Part shown: in pieces, positions 8,801-14,297 of the stretch
How the letters are laid out: the number at the start of each line of letters is the position of its first letter
How positions within the stretch are numbered: position 1 is the stretch's first letter
NCBI GenBank assembly: GCA_002345925.1
Contig: DDWM01000028.1
Coordinates: forward strand, 1-27,052
Source of the DNA: Actinobacteria bacterium UBA2286
Lineage (GTDB): Bacteria > Actinomycetota > Coriobacteriia > Anaerosomatales > Anaerosomataceae
Reading direction: 5' to 3'
Length of the DNA stretch: 27,052 nucleotides
Translations under genes and position numbers: made by a program
Notes under the pieces: model-generated
Database searches by the model: none
Told to the model about the DNA's origin: nothing
What the model saw: only the letters and a program-made list of their open reading frames with translations

Positions 8801-9915
8801 CTTGGGACCCACTCTCGCATCTCACGGCGGTCACCACTCCTGACACGACCGCGATCTATGCCTACGGCCCCACCGGCATGCGGGAAATCAAGACGGTCAC
8901 GACCGCGAACGGCACCACGAGCACCCGCTCCGTCTACACGGGTACCGGGATAGCCATGGAACTCGACTCAGATGGCACCCGCTACACCTACCTCTGGGGC
9001 CCGGGACGCCTGCCACTCTCTGTCACACGCGAGCGCACAGGGGAGGCGAGCGAGACCTTCGCCTACCAAGTCGACGCTGTGGGCTCCGTCATCGGCATGA
9101 CCGACGAGAGCGGCACCGTCGTCGCCCGCTATTCCTACGACCCGTGGGGTCGCGTCACGGACGAGACGGCAATCGGCGACGAAATCGCATTCCGCAACCC
9201 GCTCCGGTACCGCAGCTACTACCACGATGCCGAGACCGGTCTCTACTACATGCCCGCGAGATTCTACGACCCAATGACCTACCGGTTCCTAAGTGAGGAC
9301 CCCGAGGCCCCAGGCGCCGATGAGCCAGGGAGCCTGAATGCGTTTGCGTACTGCGGGGACGACCCAATTGGTGCTACTGACCCGAGTGGGGCACGTGCGG
9401 ACCTGGACGGAGACGGAAAGGTCAGTCCTGAGGAACACAAGGCGCTTAACCAACGGGACAAGAAGGCCGCTGATGAGGATGCGAACGCTCAAGCGGCTGA
9501 GGAGGAGAAGAAGCGGCTGACCGTGACGACTCTGTTCGTTCCGAAAGATAAGGGCTGGGATTACCAACCTGAGCAGGACGAATTCGATCGAAGTGGCAGA
9601 CTGCATTGGCACTTCTGGTACAACGGCGGACGTGTACCGTGGATCATCAACCGCAATGGGAAACTCGTTCCGCATGGCAAGGGCAAGTACCATGGGCCCC
9701 AACCCCCCGATGATTACGTTGACGAGGTGAAGCGGAAGGTGCTCAATCCGAGCGTCGTAACTGGCCTCATCATGTTCTCAGTGGACGTGATGATCGCACG
9801 CGAACAGATTAAGGAAGATGTTGTCAGGGCGTTGTCCGAGGCATCTGAGATATACGAGGGCAGCCCTGCCGGAGCTGGATGTCTACCCATAGAAGCATCT
9901 ATACTTGCTTACTAA
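2869..9915 (+). CDS. Giant YD-repeat (RHS/WapA-like) polymorphic toxin protein
   Basis: The open frame encodes 2348 residues. It is homologous to secreted WapA/RHS proteins, which form a hollow YD-repeat shell that encloses and delivers a C-terminal toxin to neighbouring cells. Approximate domains: residues 1-188 conserved N-terminal region ending VYPVMIDPT; 190-367 DNRLRE-like beta domain (DWNEADITWNNQP); 368-490 Ig/FN3-like; 500-545 start of the shell; 569-735 carbohydrate-binding-type module (NPGFEQ); 765-907 discoidin-like domain; first YD repeats from about 935; two more NGTFE/NESFE modules at 1238-1545; about fifteen YD repeats at 1600-2088; RHS core at 2088-2174 (AETGLYYMPARFYDP, then DPIGATDPSG). 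The last 174 residues are the variable tip. The GTG at 2869 is only the formal start: codons 2839-2868 in the same frame are also homologous, and the signal peptide lies upstream in another frame. Confidence 0.88.
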   Translation: MTASGRGRQNKANGFKLYLPDALGDAEVSIGREEASVRLRPKGRLGETEVYPAYEATGAAVPKDTKARRYGRVFGGADLLYESTPRGLKETIVLSAPSKKNTFSFDLACPGLAPSLDASGSVLFTRNSTGEVLFRMVPPFMTDSSVNGAGDSAYSDAVHYELEQKGPNWRLDVVADDAWLTDSARVYPVMIDPTTYWEVSAYNFDAFVTSSYPSTKCGYSTELKVGRYKDSSTDTMRNRTYVKPALHDSFIDSDSTVLSAKLRLFCWTRAVSGAATLNCARVGADWNEADITWNNQPATDGYVSSESVASGSWSEWDVTWAVRQFFLGEHENFGFQLYSPSEDSYNNYWSKFRSYQYAGETSAPVIKIVYTSAPEVKIVAPAIDTPVSAVRDQTIRAHWIYSDVLGKKQTEAQVQVSKSASGAEDQIVFDSGETETTSTVMDIVPEGGTWPMQTRYYIRMRVWGEAKGLPGASRWTAWQPFERKALTSGSDMAGLVPAHATDPVGAGLSVDLATGHLVGSRSDFAGPGLGLPITYGATYDSSRTVDEGLGAGWKMGASSLTYVDQKAPNPGFEQTPLAGNDPAAWFINDPAHTAASTSTKRNGNYALWMLYSGTVYGNVHVSSSSGAAAATPVSPGERISASAWVKTSDFEVDDPQKEHGALLKFHFFDGAGVEMEHATYSKVSEGYSCANSGNWKQITLEAQVPKGASGVQLNLELRNAKGSVYFDDVEFRDKTIAFTDGDGTSRTLAPAEGGTYRRDPLEPSVAFSRTNVARSANGTASTGGERTKATDGIVNGTVALNNYDPVDWKSDGSAHLTYELSHAQVLSQADLYLYDPPLRDGASKQPVYTYRIETSEDGKTFTEVVPVSSGRGWMKHSFAPVRARYVRVVALGNTYDIGFRLCEIELPQLRLGDAAVCFGADGKLQAAGDLSGNRVNYTYDAAGRLTGVADATRAGSAEATRGLDLQWSGNRLDSLDWRGVSSDGVPGHEQGIVRFESTGSQYRILRTIEGSETAVLTYRYDGDGHIVGAHDAEGVGFTLAYEGGRVKTVTRSGDPTPTVTTYTYATINNYETIQTTHQVTIASAADGLAAPTRVIDLSASLGYQATKVTVIDPVGADPTTSIAYDEYGHPRESTDALGRITRTERDGHGNVLVSAACDSTGKVLQQSSAEYNGDHISKTVDSKDNESSLHYDDAWRVLGSVQAVSDDIGDGGTETRLTYDEWGNRSTGSVGGSSAYNLLRNGTFEATPTVAGNGWDGTKGGLPEWASASTNQGYLGRHDVLLSSTSGAEYLTSDEIAVDPAKKYTLSAWVEGSGQVIVNEYDGVNSAPTHSRGVLQSVSPVGLVLRRLPMTNLRRVSVTYIPSAGTKHIRIRPYAVGNPGLEIDNIRFELANSASPDCFVENESFERVTNGVPDDWTPSSSKAVHKASSDERVSGAYSAYIGHTTTSTLGYFYGPKLNPGAREGYMVSVSMMTKDSKGGAKAIVRFFGPTGTPLPSEDVTITGDSLVKGTTEWCRYMKDVGLPRGAASLAVNLYHEAGGGSAYWDAVTVAPVVGISTTEYDAATHSVAVKSTSVTGVSFGSASDSRGRVIDTSITPLNGSSEALSAMAYDDLDRLTGVETAPGAGLGITAGFTYTAAGRLETVTGPRSAVTTMTYDAAGRLTDVVSPLQIRSLLRYDALGRLLETFWPRQSSEPTTVASRVTYDSLGRTGSTDVFAEDGSLYARTTPTYDLASRVTTTVVSGQVTGTVGVTYDDLDRAKKCITQGPVGTVTTDVTFEPDSNLPVTVKTTALEGSRTVNITWAKTGEFRGISSGGQAWSVAFGTSGGLTSVVGAGLAMQTRSYDIFGRLEAVRLGTCSDTTPFSSTGESTLTYDARDRIDSIKLWKGLQSQTDGFGYDRADRLTAWNRSGASEASATYAYDSSGNLTTATVDAATTSFSYDIGDRLTGSAAGSTVTTYTNDLLGRRTSAINATGTTTFAWDPLSHLTAVTTPDTTAIYAYGPTGMREIKTVTTANGTTSTRSVYTGTGIAMELDSDGTRYTYLWGPGRLPLSVTRERTGEASETFAYQVDAVGSVIGMTDESGTVVARYSYDPWGRVTDETAIGDEIAFRNPLRYRSYYHDAETGLYYMPARFYDPMTYRFLSEDPEAPGADEPGSLNAFAYCGDDPIGATDPSGARADLDGDGKVSPEEHKALNQRDKKAADEDANAQAAEEEKKRLTVTTLFVPKDKGWDYQPEQDEFDRSGRLHWHFWYNGGRVPWIINRNGKLVPHGKGKYHGPQPPDDYVDEVKRKVLNPSVVTGLIMFSVDVMIAREQIKEDVVRALSEASEIYEGSPAGAGCLPIEASILAY

Positions 9916-9944
9916 ATGGGCTGTCGGAAATGGAGCCATGGGGG

Positions 9945-10493
9945 ATGTTGATAGATGCGAAGTCAGTACTCGAGTCAGGCCTGCTACATGATTGTGTGGT
10001 GAGATATGTCCGAATGCCGCACGCCGGACGATCGTTGGCTATGAGGCTCGCTTGGGTGAGAGGATGGGAGGACGACGACGGCGTGCCGTACGCAGGTCAG
10101 ATGGACGCACACCGCCTGCATGCGTGGGATTTTCAGATACTGTTCCGCGATGTTAGCGAACTGAAGGTTGCGTGGCACGCGAAGCATCAGGGCCTGGAAC
10201 CTGTCCGGTCCGGAGACGTCTTCTTTACTGACGCGACGGTCACGAGTTCGTCCGAGGTAGGCCAGCACGAAGATCAGCCTGCCGACCGTAGCGTTCTGCA
10301 TGCGGAGATGCAGTGGAGTCCCGGCGGGACCGTTGATCTGACCTTTAAGACACTCGAACTGACCTCGTCTGACGTGGAAGCCACGGTTGAGTGGTTCCGG
10401 CACCCACTGCTCGGACCGCGAATATTCGAACTCATCGGTGGCATAGGGGGTAGCCACGACTGGCAGGCCTTTTCTCGCCAGCCCAGGTCATAG
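9945..10493 (+). CDS. Candidate immunity protein for the RHS toxin tip
   Basis: A protein of 182 residues from ATG 9945, which has GGAG at 9932-9935. Alternative in-frame starts are ATG 9930 and ATG 9879; the last would overlap the RHS gene by 37 bases and give 204 residues. I recognise no family. It has no signal peptide or membrane segment, is rich in Trp and acidic residues (RGWEDDD, HAWDFQILF, MQWSPGG) and looks like a soluble alpha/beta protein. Position is the main evidence: a small cytosolic gene directly after an RHS toxin tip is normally the cognate immunity gene that protects the producer. A hairpin-forming palindrome follows at 10530-10551. Confidence 0.6.
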   Translation: MLIDAKSVLESGLLHDCVVRYVRMPHAGRSLAMRLAWVRGWEDDDGVPYAGQMDAHRLHAWDFQILFRDVSELKVAWHAKHQGLEPVRSGDVFFTDATVTSSSEVGQHEDQPADRSVLHAEMQWSPGGTVDLTFKTLELTSSDVEATVEWFRHPLLGPRIFELIGGIGGSHDWQAFSRQPRS

Positions 10494-10529
10494 CGCGCAC
10501 CCATTGAAAGGCGATAGCTACACACAGCA

Positions 10530-10551
10530 AGGGCGACCATATGGTCGCCCT
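10530..10551. repeat. Perfect 22-base palindrome after the immunity gene
   Basis: The arms agggcgaccat and atggtcgccct are exact reverse complements with no spacer. In RNA this gives a strong stem with a four-base loop, 37 bases after the immunity stop. There is no run of T on either side, so it is not a classic intrinsic terminator. A 3'-end stabilising hairpin, a Rho-assisted end or a protein-binding dyad would all fit. Confidence 0.6.
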
Positions 10552-10656
10552 GAGAATACAGGTGTCCCGAGAAACCTCGGCTGCGGAAATCTCTAATCCC
10601 CAAGCTTCCCATTTCTTACCCTTGAAATCTGGTGACGCTCAGGCCGCTTGCGCTAA

Positions 10657-10857
10657 CCCCTTGCGGACACCGGACCCTCCGGCAGCTACTGGTACGCTGG
10701 CTTTCAAGACTCGCTCGCTCCGACTTCTCGGGACAACCACTACGTTAAGACACCGGGAAATCCAAGTCAACACCGAATCTCGAAATTGCGTCAGTTCGCG
10801 CTGCACGGCTATTTCGCAGGGCTCAACGGGCGCATCACGCGGTCAAGAGGCTACTAG
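10657..10857 (+). pseudogene. Possible remnant of an eroded coding sequence (no start codon)
   Basis: A frame open from the TAA at 10654 to the TAG at 10855-10857 gives about 66 residues with a natural-looking composition, including GSYWYAGFQDS, SKLRQFALHGYFAGLN and GRITRSRGY at the end. It has no usable start and no ribosome-binding site. It shares the reading frame number of the RHS gene but is separated from it by stops. It could be the tail of an older toxin tip or immunity gene left after recombination, which is common behind RHS genes, or chance. I recognise no family. Confidence 0.25.
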
Positions 10858-10943
10858 CGGTAAGGAATCCTGGCCGGATGGAAGCGCCCGGAACCGTGTC
10901 CAGTATCACTCCAGTTCAAAGGTGCTTTCGTGCTAGACTTGTC

Positions 10944-10969
10944 GAAGTCCGCACCTTAGTGTGGGCTTC
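10944..10969 (+). promoter_or_regulatory. Dyad upstream of the DtxR-family gene
   Basis: GAAGTCCGCAC and GTGTGGGCTTC are an 11-base inverted repeat around CTTA (nine exact pairs plus two G-T pairs), 39 bases before the DtxR start. It overlaps the TTAGTG that could serve as a -35 element. Placement suits an autoregulatory operator, but the sequence matches the classic IdeR/DtxR box poorly, so binding by the neighbouring regulator is a hypothesis. Confidence 0.35.
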
Positions 10970-10984
10970 AAACGGCCGTAGCAT
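10956..10984 (+). promoter_or_regulatory. Possible promoter of the dtxR-feoB operon
   Basis: TTAGTG (10956-10961), a 17-base spacer and TAGCAT (10979-10984) lie 23 bases before the start codon. Both hexamers are only partial matches to the sigma-70 consensus. The same TAGCAT hexamer at the same spacing occurs before the gene at 21613, which mildly supports it. Confidence 0.3.
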
Positions 10985-11007
10985 ATCGCGAACTCGGAGA
11001 CCTAGAC

Positions 11008-11691
11008 ATGCCGAGCGAAACGCTTGAAGAATACCTCGAGGCTATCTACAAATTGGCTGAACGTGGAGACGCTCGGCCATCTCGGCTTGCTGAAGCCATG
11101 GGGGTCTCAGCACCTACTGTCACCTCGGCGCTGAAACGGCTGAAGACGCGCGGTCTGGTCACCAGACCTGCCGGGGGCATCGCTCTCACTGCGATGGGCC
11201 GTGTCGAGGCGCTCAGCATCATCCGACGCCATCGACTTGCCGAGCGCTTCTTGGTGGACGTCCTGGGTATGCCGTGGGAAGACGTACACGAAGAGGCCTG
11301 CTTGCTTGAGCACGCGCTTTCTCCCAAAGTGCAGGCGGCGCTTGAGACGTACCTCGAGAACCCGGACGTTTGTCCGCACGGACACCCGATCCCAACTGCG
11401 GAAGGCGTGGTAGCGGCACCGACAGGCGAACCACTCTGCGGATTCGAGACAGGATCCGAAGTCGAGATAGTCCGGATCGATGAAGAGGACGAGCGTCTGC
11501 TCACGTACCTTGCGTCTTTGGGGATGTATCCGGGGACCCACGTGAAGGTGTGCGACGTGGCACCGTTCCAGGGCCCGCTCATGGTCGAGGTAGGCGGGTC
11601 GCGCTACGCGCTGGGCCGGGACATCGCAGGCAAGATCGTCGTGGACGCGCCCGTTGGCGCCGCCCGCGGGAAGGGTCGCCGCAGGCTGTGA
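11008..11691 (+). CDS. DtxR-family metal-dependent repressor with C-terminal FeoA domain
   Basis: A 227-residue cytosolic transcription regulator. Residues 1-62 form the winged helix-turn-helix (SRLAEAMGVSAPTVTSALKR). Residues 63-125 form the dimerisation and metal-binding domain. The putative ligands H75, H94, C98, E101 and H102 (HEEACLLEH) match the DtxR/IdeR pattern, in which Cys replaces the Glu of manganese-sensing MntR, so ferrous iron is the likely signal. Residues 150-220 are an SH3-like FeoA domain. The gene overlaps feoB by four bases (GTGA at 11688-11691), so repressor and transporter are translated together. No separate feoA is present; the fused domain may serve as FeoA, as a sensor, or both. 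Confidence 0.92.
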   Translation: MPSETLEEYLEAIYKLAERGDARPSRLAEAMGVSAPTVTSALKRLKTRGLVTRPAGGIALTAMGRVEALSIIRRHRLAERFLVDVLGMPWEDVHEEACLLEHALSPKVQAALETYLENPDVCPHGHPIPTAEGVVAAPTGEPLCGFETGSEVEIVRIDEEDERLLTYLASLGMYPGTHVKVCDVAPFQGPLMVEVGGSRYALGRDIAGKIVVDAPVGAARGKGRRRL

Positions 11692-13718
11692 GCAAGACTT
11701 CCATCAGTCCCGGAGACGACCCCGCCGCCACGATAGCTGCTCTGCGTGACGGCGCACCTGTGATCGCACTTCTCGGCAATCCGAATGTAGGGAAGTCGAG
11801 CCTGTTCAATCGCGTAACCGGTCTGGGTGTTGAGACTGCGCACTATCCCGGCACGACGGTCTCGATGAACCTCGGGGAGACGCTTGCCGGTTCACGCCGG
11901 ACGATAGTAGTGGACCTCCCAGGCACATACAGCCTGAGCGATCACGCAATCGAGTCCACGATCACTCGCCGCGCACTTCTGGACCTGCGTCCTGATGTCG
12001 CGATCGTTGTGGTAGATGCCACGAACCTGGCCAGGAACCTCTACATTGCGCTGCAGGCTATCGATCTTGGACTGCCACTTGTGGTAGGTCTGAATCTCAT
12101 CGACGAGGCCGAACGCGACGGCGTCGTCATCGACGCGCCTGCACTTGCCGAGAGACTCGGCGTGCCTGTTGTCCCCATCATCGCGAACATCGGCGAAGGC
12201 GTTGATGAACTGGTCACCTCCGCGCTTGCGATCGCGGATTCGCACCGCGTCCCCGAGGCGGGATCATACGAGTCGCCATTCGAGGATCTTCTGGGGCCAG
12301 TCGTTTCAGCGGCGGCACACATGGCTGAGCTACCCGGCGGACTGTCCGCGCGGGCGCTTGCGCTCCTGCTGTTCGAGGGCGCACCGGATCTTCTCGGCGT
12401 GTCTGCAGGTATGGGCGCGGTCGTTGGTGCTGCTGCCGAGGCTCGCTCGGCAAGCGAGTCGATGTTCGGAGAGCCGCCGCACGTGACGCTTGCGCGCGAG
12501 CGTCACGGCGTCGCAGGCACGGTCGCCGAGGCTGTACGGCTGCCGCGAGAGGGCGGACCACGCAAGGGCCCGCGCGATCTGTGGTCATTCACCACGTCGC
12601 CTGTCACCGGTGTGCCGCTCGTCATCGTCGTGATGGCCTCGGTCTTCGGCTTCTTGTTCATCGTAGGCGACGCACTTGCCGGCGGTTTTGCGCGTCTCTG
12701 GGCGGCGTTCGCTTCGCCGGCTATCGGTAGCCTGATCCATGCGATTGCAGGGACAGGGACGATTGCCGAGATCCTTCGCTGGGGATTTGACGCGGGCATC
12801 GAAGCGTCGCTCTCAATAGGGCTCCCATACATCCTCACGTTCTACGTGCTGCTCGCGATCCTTGAAGACTCCGGGTACCTGAACTCGCTGGCGTTTCTCA
12901 CCGACCGCGTGATGCATCGCCTCGGCTTGCATGGCCGAGCATTGCTGCCGCTGGTTGCTGCCGCTGGTTGCAGCGTGCCAGCGATACTTGCCGTGAAGGA
13001 TCTGCCAACAAAACGCGAGCGGCTGATCGCTTCCACGCTCATCGCTTTCGTGCCCTGCAGCGCCCGGACCGCCGTCATTCTTGGCGCAGTGGGTCACTAC
13101 ATCGGCTGGCAGCCGGCACTCGGCGTGTTCGCGGTAGTGTTCGTCATCGGAATCGGCACGGGTCTCGGGATGAACCGGCTATTCCCCGGCCACACGGGCG
13201 GACTGGTCATGGAGATGTTCCAGTTCAGGCGGCCGCGCCTGAGTGGAATCCTGAAGAAGGCGTGGGTGCAGTTCCGCGAGTTCTTGTTCGTGGCCACACC
13301 GATCGTCATCGTCGGAAGTCTCGTGGTGGGCACGCTCTACGAGACCGGGTGGCTCTGGAAGCTGGCCGAGCCGCTCAGCCCGGTCATCGTCGGATGGCTG
13401 GGGCTACCCGCCATCGCCGGACTCACGCTGCTGCTCGGCACACTCCGAAAGGAGCTTGCGCTTCAGCTGCTCGTCACAATGGCGGTCGTTGCGCTCGGCT
13501 CGGGTGCCACTGACCTCACATCGTTCATGACGCCGACGAACCTCTTCGTATATGCGCTCGTCAATGCGCTAGCCGTTCCGTGCGTCTCCACGATCACGGT
13601 TCTCGTACGCCAGCACGGGTGGGCGAGAGCTAGCGCGATCGTCGGGTTCACGGTAGCGGTGGCACTTCTGGCTGGCGGCCTGTTCGCGCGGCTGCTGCCG
13701 GCTCTCGGCTGGGCATAA
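11688..13718 (+). CDS. feoB: Ferrous iron transport protein B
   Basis: A 676-residue inner-membrane Fe(II) transporter with an N-terminal G domain. G1 is G30-NPNVGKSS, the switch I region has HYPGTT, G3 is DLPG at 76-79 and G4 is NLID at 136-139 in place of the usual NxxD with Met or Lys. A linker with a helical GDI-like region follows to about residue 290, then membrane segments that include the two duplicated gate motifs with conserved Cys: GCSVPAI (C428) and FVPCSAR (C457). The protein is shorter than E. coli FeoB (773) but has the complete core. The GTG start at 11688 overlaps the regulator stop; the open frame further upstream only runs through that gene. No FeoC follows. A terminator overlaps the stop codon. 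Confidence 0.95.
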   Translation: MSKTSISPGDDPAATIAALRDGAPVIALLGNPNVGKSSLFNRVTGLGVETAHYPGTTVSMNLGETLAGSRRTIVVDLPGTYSLSDHAIESTITRRALLDLRPDVAIVVVDATNLARNLYIALQAIDLGLPLVVGLNLIDEAERDGVVIDAPALAERLGVPVVPIIANIGEGVDELVTSALAIADSHRVPEAGSYESPFEDLLGPVVSAAAHMAELPGGLSARALALLLFEGAPDLLGVSAGMGAVVGAAAEARSASESMFGEPPHVTLARERHGVAGTVAEAVRLPREGGPRKGPRDLWSFTTSPVTGVPLVIVVMASVFGFLFIVGDALAGGFARLWAAFASPAIGSLIHAIAGTGTIAEILRWGFDAGIEASLSIGLPYILTFYVLLAILEDSGYLNSLAFLTDRVMHRLGLHGRALLPLVAAAGCSVPAILAVKDLPTKRERLIASTLIAFVPCSARTAVILGAVGHYIGWQPALGVFAVVFVIGIGTGLGMNRLFPGHTGGLVMEMFQFRRPRLSGILKKAWVQFREFLFVATPIVIVGSLVVGTLYETGWLWKLAEPLSPVIVGWLGLPAIAGLTLLLGTLRKELALQLLVTMAVVALGSGATDLTSFMTPTNLFVYALVNALAVPCVSTITVLVRQHGWARASAIVGFTVAVALLAGGLFARLLPALGWA

Positions 13719-13735
13719 GCCGAGAGCTGTTCTTA
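13701..13735 (+). terminator. Intrinsic terminator at the end of feoB
   Basis: A ten-base stem GCTCTCGGCT / AGCCGAGAGC with a seven-base loop spans 13701-13727 and includes the feoB stop codon. It is followed by the moderately T-rich TGTTCTTA. It separates the iron operon from the SOS promoter starting 35 bases further on. Confidence 0.65.
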
Positions 13736-13769
13736 GACTCCAAACCCCATCGTTCATGTCAGAGCCGTC

Positions 13770-13798
13770 TTGTATACCGAACAGACGTTCGATATACT
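13770..13798 (+). promoter_or_regulatory. Sigma-70-type promoter of the DUF6504-dnaE2 operon
   Basis: TTGTAT (13770-13775), a 17-base spacer and TATACT (13793-13798) make the best promoter in the window. The predicted start of transcription is near 13805. The spacer is filled by an SOS box, so bound LexA would block both hexamers. Confidence 0.75.
13778..13791. promoter_or_regulatory. SOS box (LexA operator), CGAAC-AGAC-GTTCG
   Basis: A perfect CGAAC-N4-GTTCG dyad, the Gram-positive/actinobacterial LexA consensus, lies exactly between the -35 and -10 hexamers. The downstream genes are a DUF6504-like protein and a DnaE2-type polymerase, which are SOS-induced in many Actinomycetota. Sequence and context support each other. 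Confidence 0.88.
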
Positions 13799-13804
13799 GA
13801 ACGT

Positions 13805-13844
13805 GCCGGGCGTGGACCCCTGAATCTCCTTTTCCGCGCCCGGC
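13805..13844 (+). promoter_or_regulatory. 5'-terminal leader hairpin of the SOS operon
   Basis: GCCGGGCGTGG (13805-13815) pairs with CCGCGCCCGGC (13834-13844), eleven pairs with one G-U, around an 18-base loop. It begins at the predicted first base of the transcript. Such a 5'-end stem could protect the mRNA or modulate elongation. The pairing is seen; the role is inferred. Confidence 0.5.
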
Positions 13845-13868
13845 TCCTCCCTCAGAAGAGAGTCTCCC

Positions 13869-14288
13869 ATGGGCCGCAACAGCGCTATAAAGAGGTTCGA
13901 TCCAGGAAAGGACACCGGACAGCCACTCGATTTGTTCAGTGGCCGAGATGCGCGCAGGCCGGTAATCGTCGAGCTGCTTCGAAGCCCCTGGATCGTACGC
14001 GGATCACAAGTTGCGGTTGGAACTTCAGGACATAGCGGCAAACGTCGTGAGGAGGAGATCGAGGTTGTCTGGAATGGTGCTCGGCGGGTGCCATCGTCAT
14101 TCCTTATGCACGGAAAACGATATAGCGTCGATGCGCTTGTGCAGACGTGGGCACTAGAACGCGCATGGTGGGATCCGCGTGCTCGACTAAGCCGACGATG
14201 CTTCCGCGTGCTTGCCCGTGGGGGCCTCTACGATCTCGCCTACGACCGGCTAACCGGCCGGTGGCTCCTCGTAGGCGTTGTCGACTAG
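13869..14288 (+). CDS. DUF6504-like protein of the DnaE2 mutagenesis cassette
   Basis: A 139-residue basic protein. The C-terminal part resembles the DUF6504 domain: EEIEVVWNGARRVPSSF, GKRYSVDALVQTW, RAWWDP, RGGLYDLAYDRLTGRW and a final VGVVD. That domain occurs in Actinomycetota and Deinococcota next to, or fused to, ImuB-type Y-family polymerases. Its function is unknown; the Trp-rich beta pattern and linkage to translesion polymerases suggest an accessory role in mutagenic repair. The N-terminal 45 residues (DLFSGRDARRPVIVELL) are less typical; DLF might be part of a weak clamp-binding motif. The gene is the first in the SOS-box operon, nine bases before dnaE2. ATG 13869 has only a weak AGAGAG upstream. 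Confidence 0.7.
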   Translation: MGRNSAIKRFDPGKDTGQPLDLFSGRDARRPVIVELLRSPWIVRGSQVAVGTSGHSGKRREEEIEVVWNGARRVPSSFLMHGKRYSVDALVQTWALERAWWDPRARLSRRCFRVLARGGLYDLAYDRLTGRWLLVGVVD

Positions 14289-14297
14289 CGTGCGGTC

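Larger units (their letters stand above)
10494..11007. other. Gene-poor 514-base interval between the RHS locus and the iron operon
   Basis: No complete gene is convincing here. The longest ATG frame (10541-10936, 131 codons) begins inside a palindrome, has no ribosome-binding site and gives a Ser/Thr/Arg-rich sequence with no recognisable motif, so I do not call it. The interval holds a perfect palindrome (10530-10551), a small hairpin CCGAG-AAAC-CTCGG near 10567-10580, a protein-like open stretch without a start (10657-10857), and a dyad plus possible promoter before the DtxR gene. Confidence 0.6.

Noticed and set aside
2477..10428. A 13-base direct repeat (ccgcgaatattcg at 2477-2489 and 10416-10428) flanking the RHS locus
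   Set aside because: Tempting as an attachment or target-site duplication, but a shared 13-mer across 8 kb is not improbable by chance, and the second copy is inside the immunity coding sequence. No integrase or transposase is present.
10541..10936. A 131-codon ORF after the immunity gene
   Set aside because: It starts inside a palindrome, lacks a ribosome-binding site and has an unnatural Ser/Thr/Arg-rich composition.
10956..10974. An IdeR/DtxR iron box before the DtxR gene
   Set aside because: Only about ten of nineteen consensus positions fit. The dyad at 10944-10969 is reported instead as an operator of unknown specificity.
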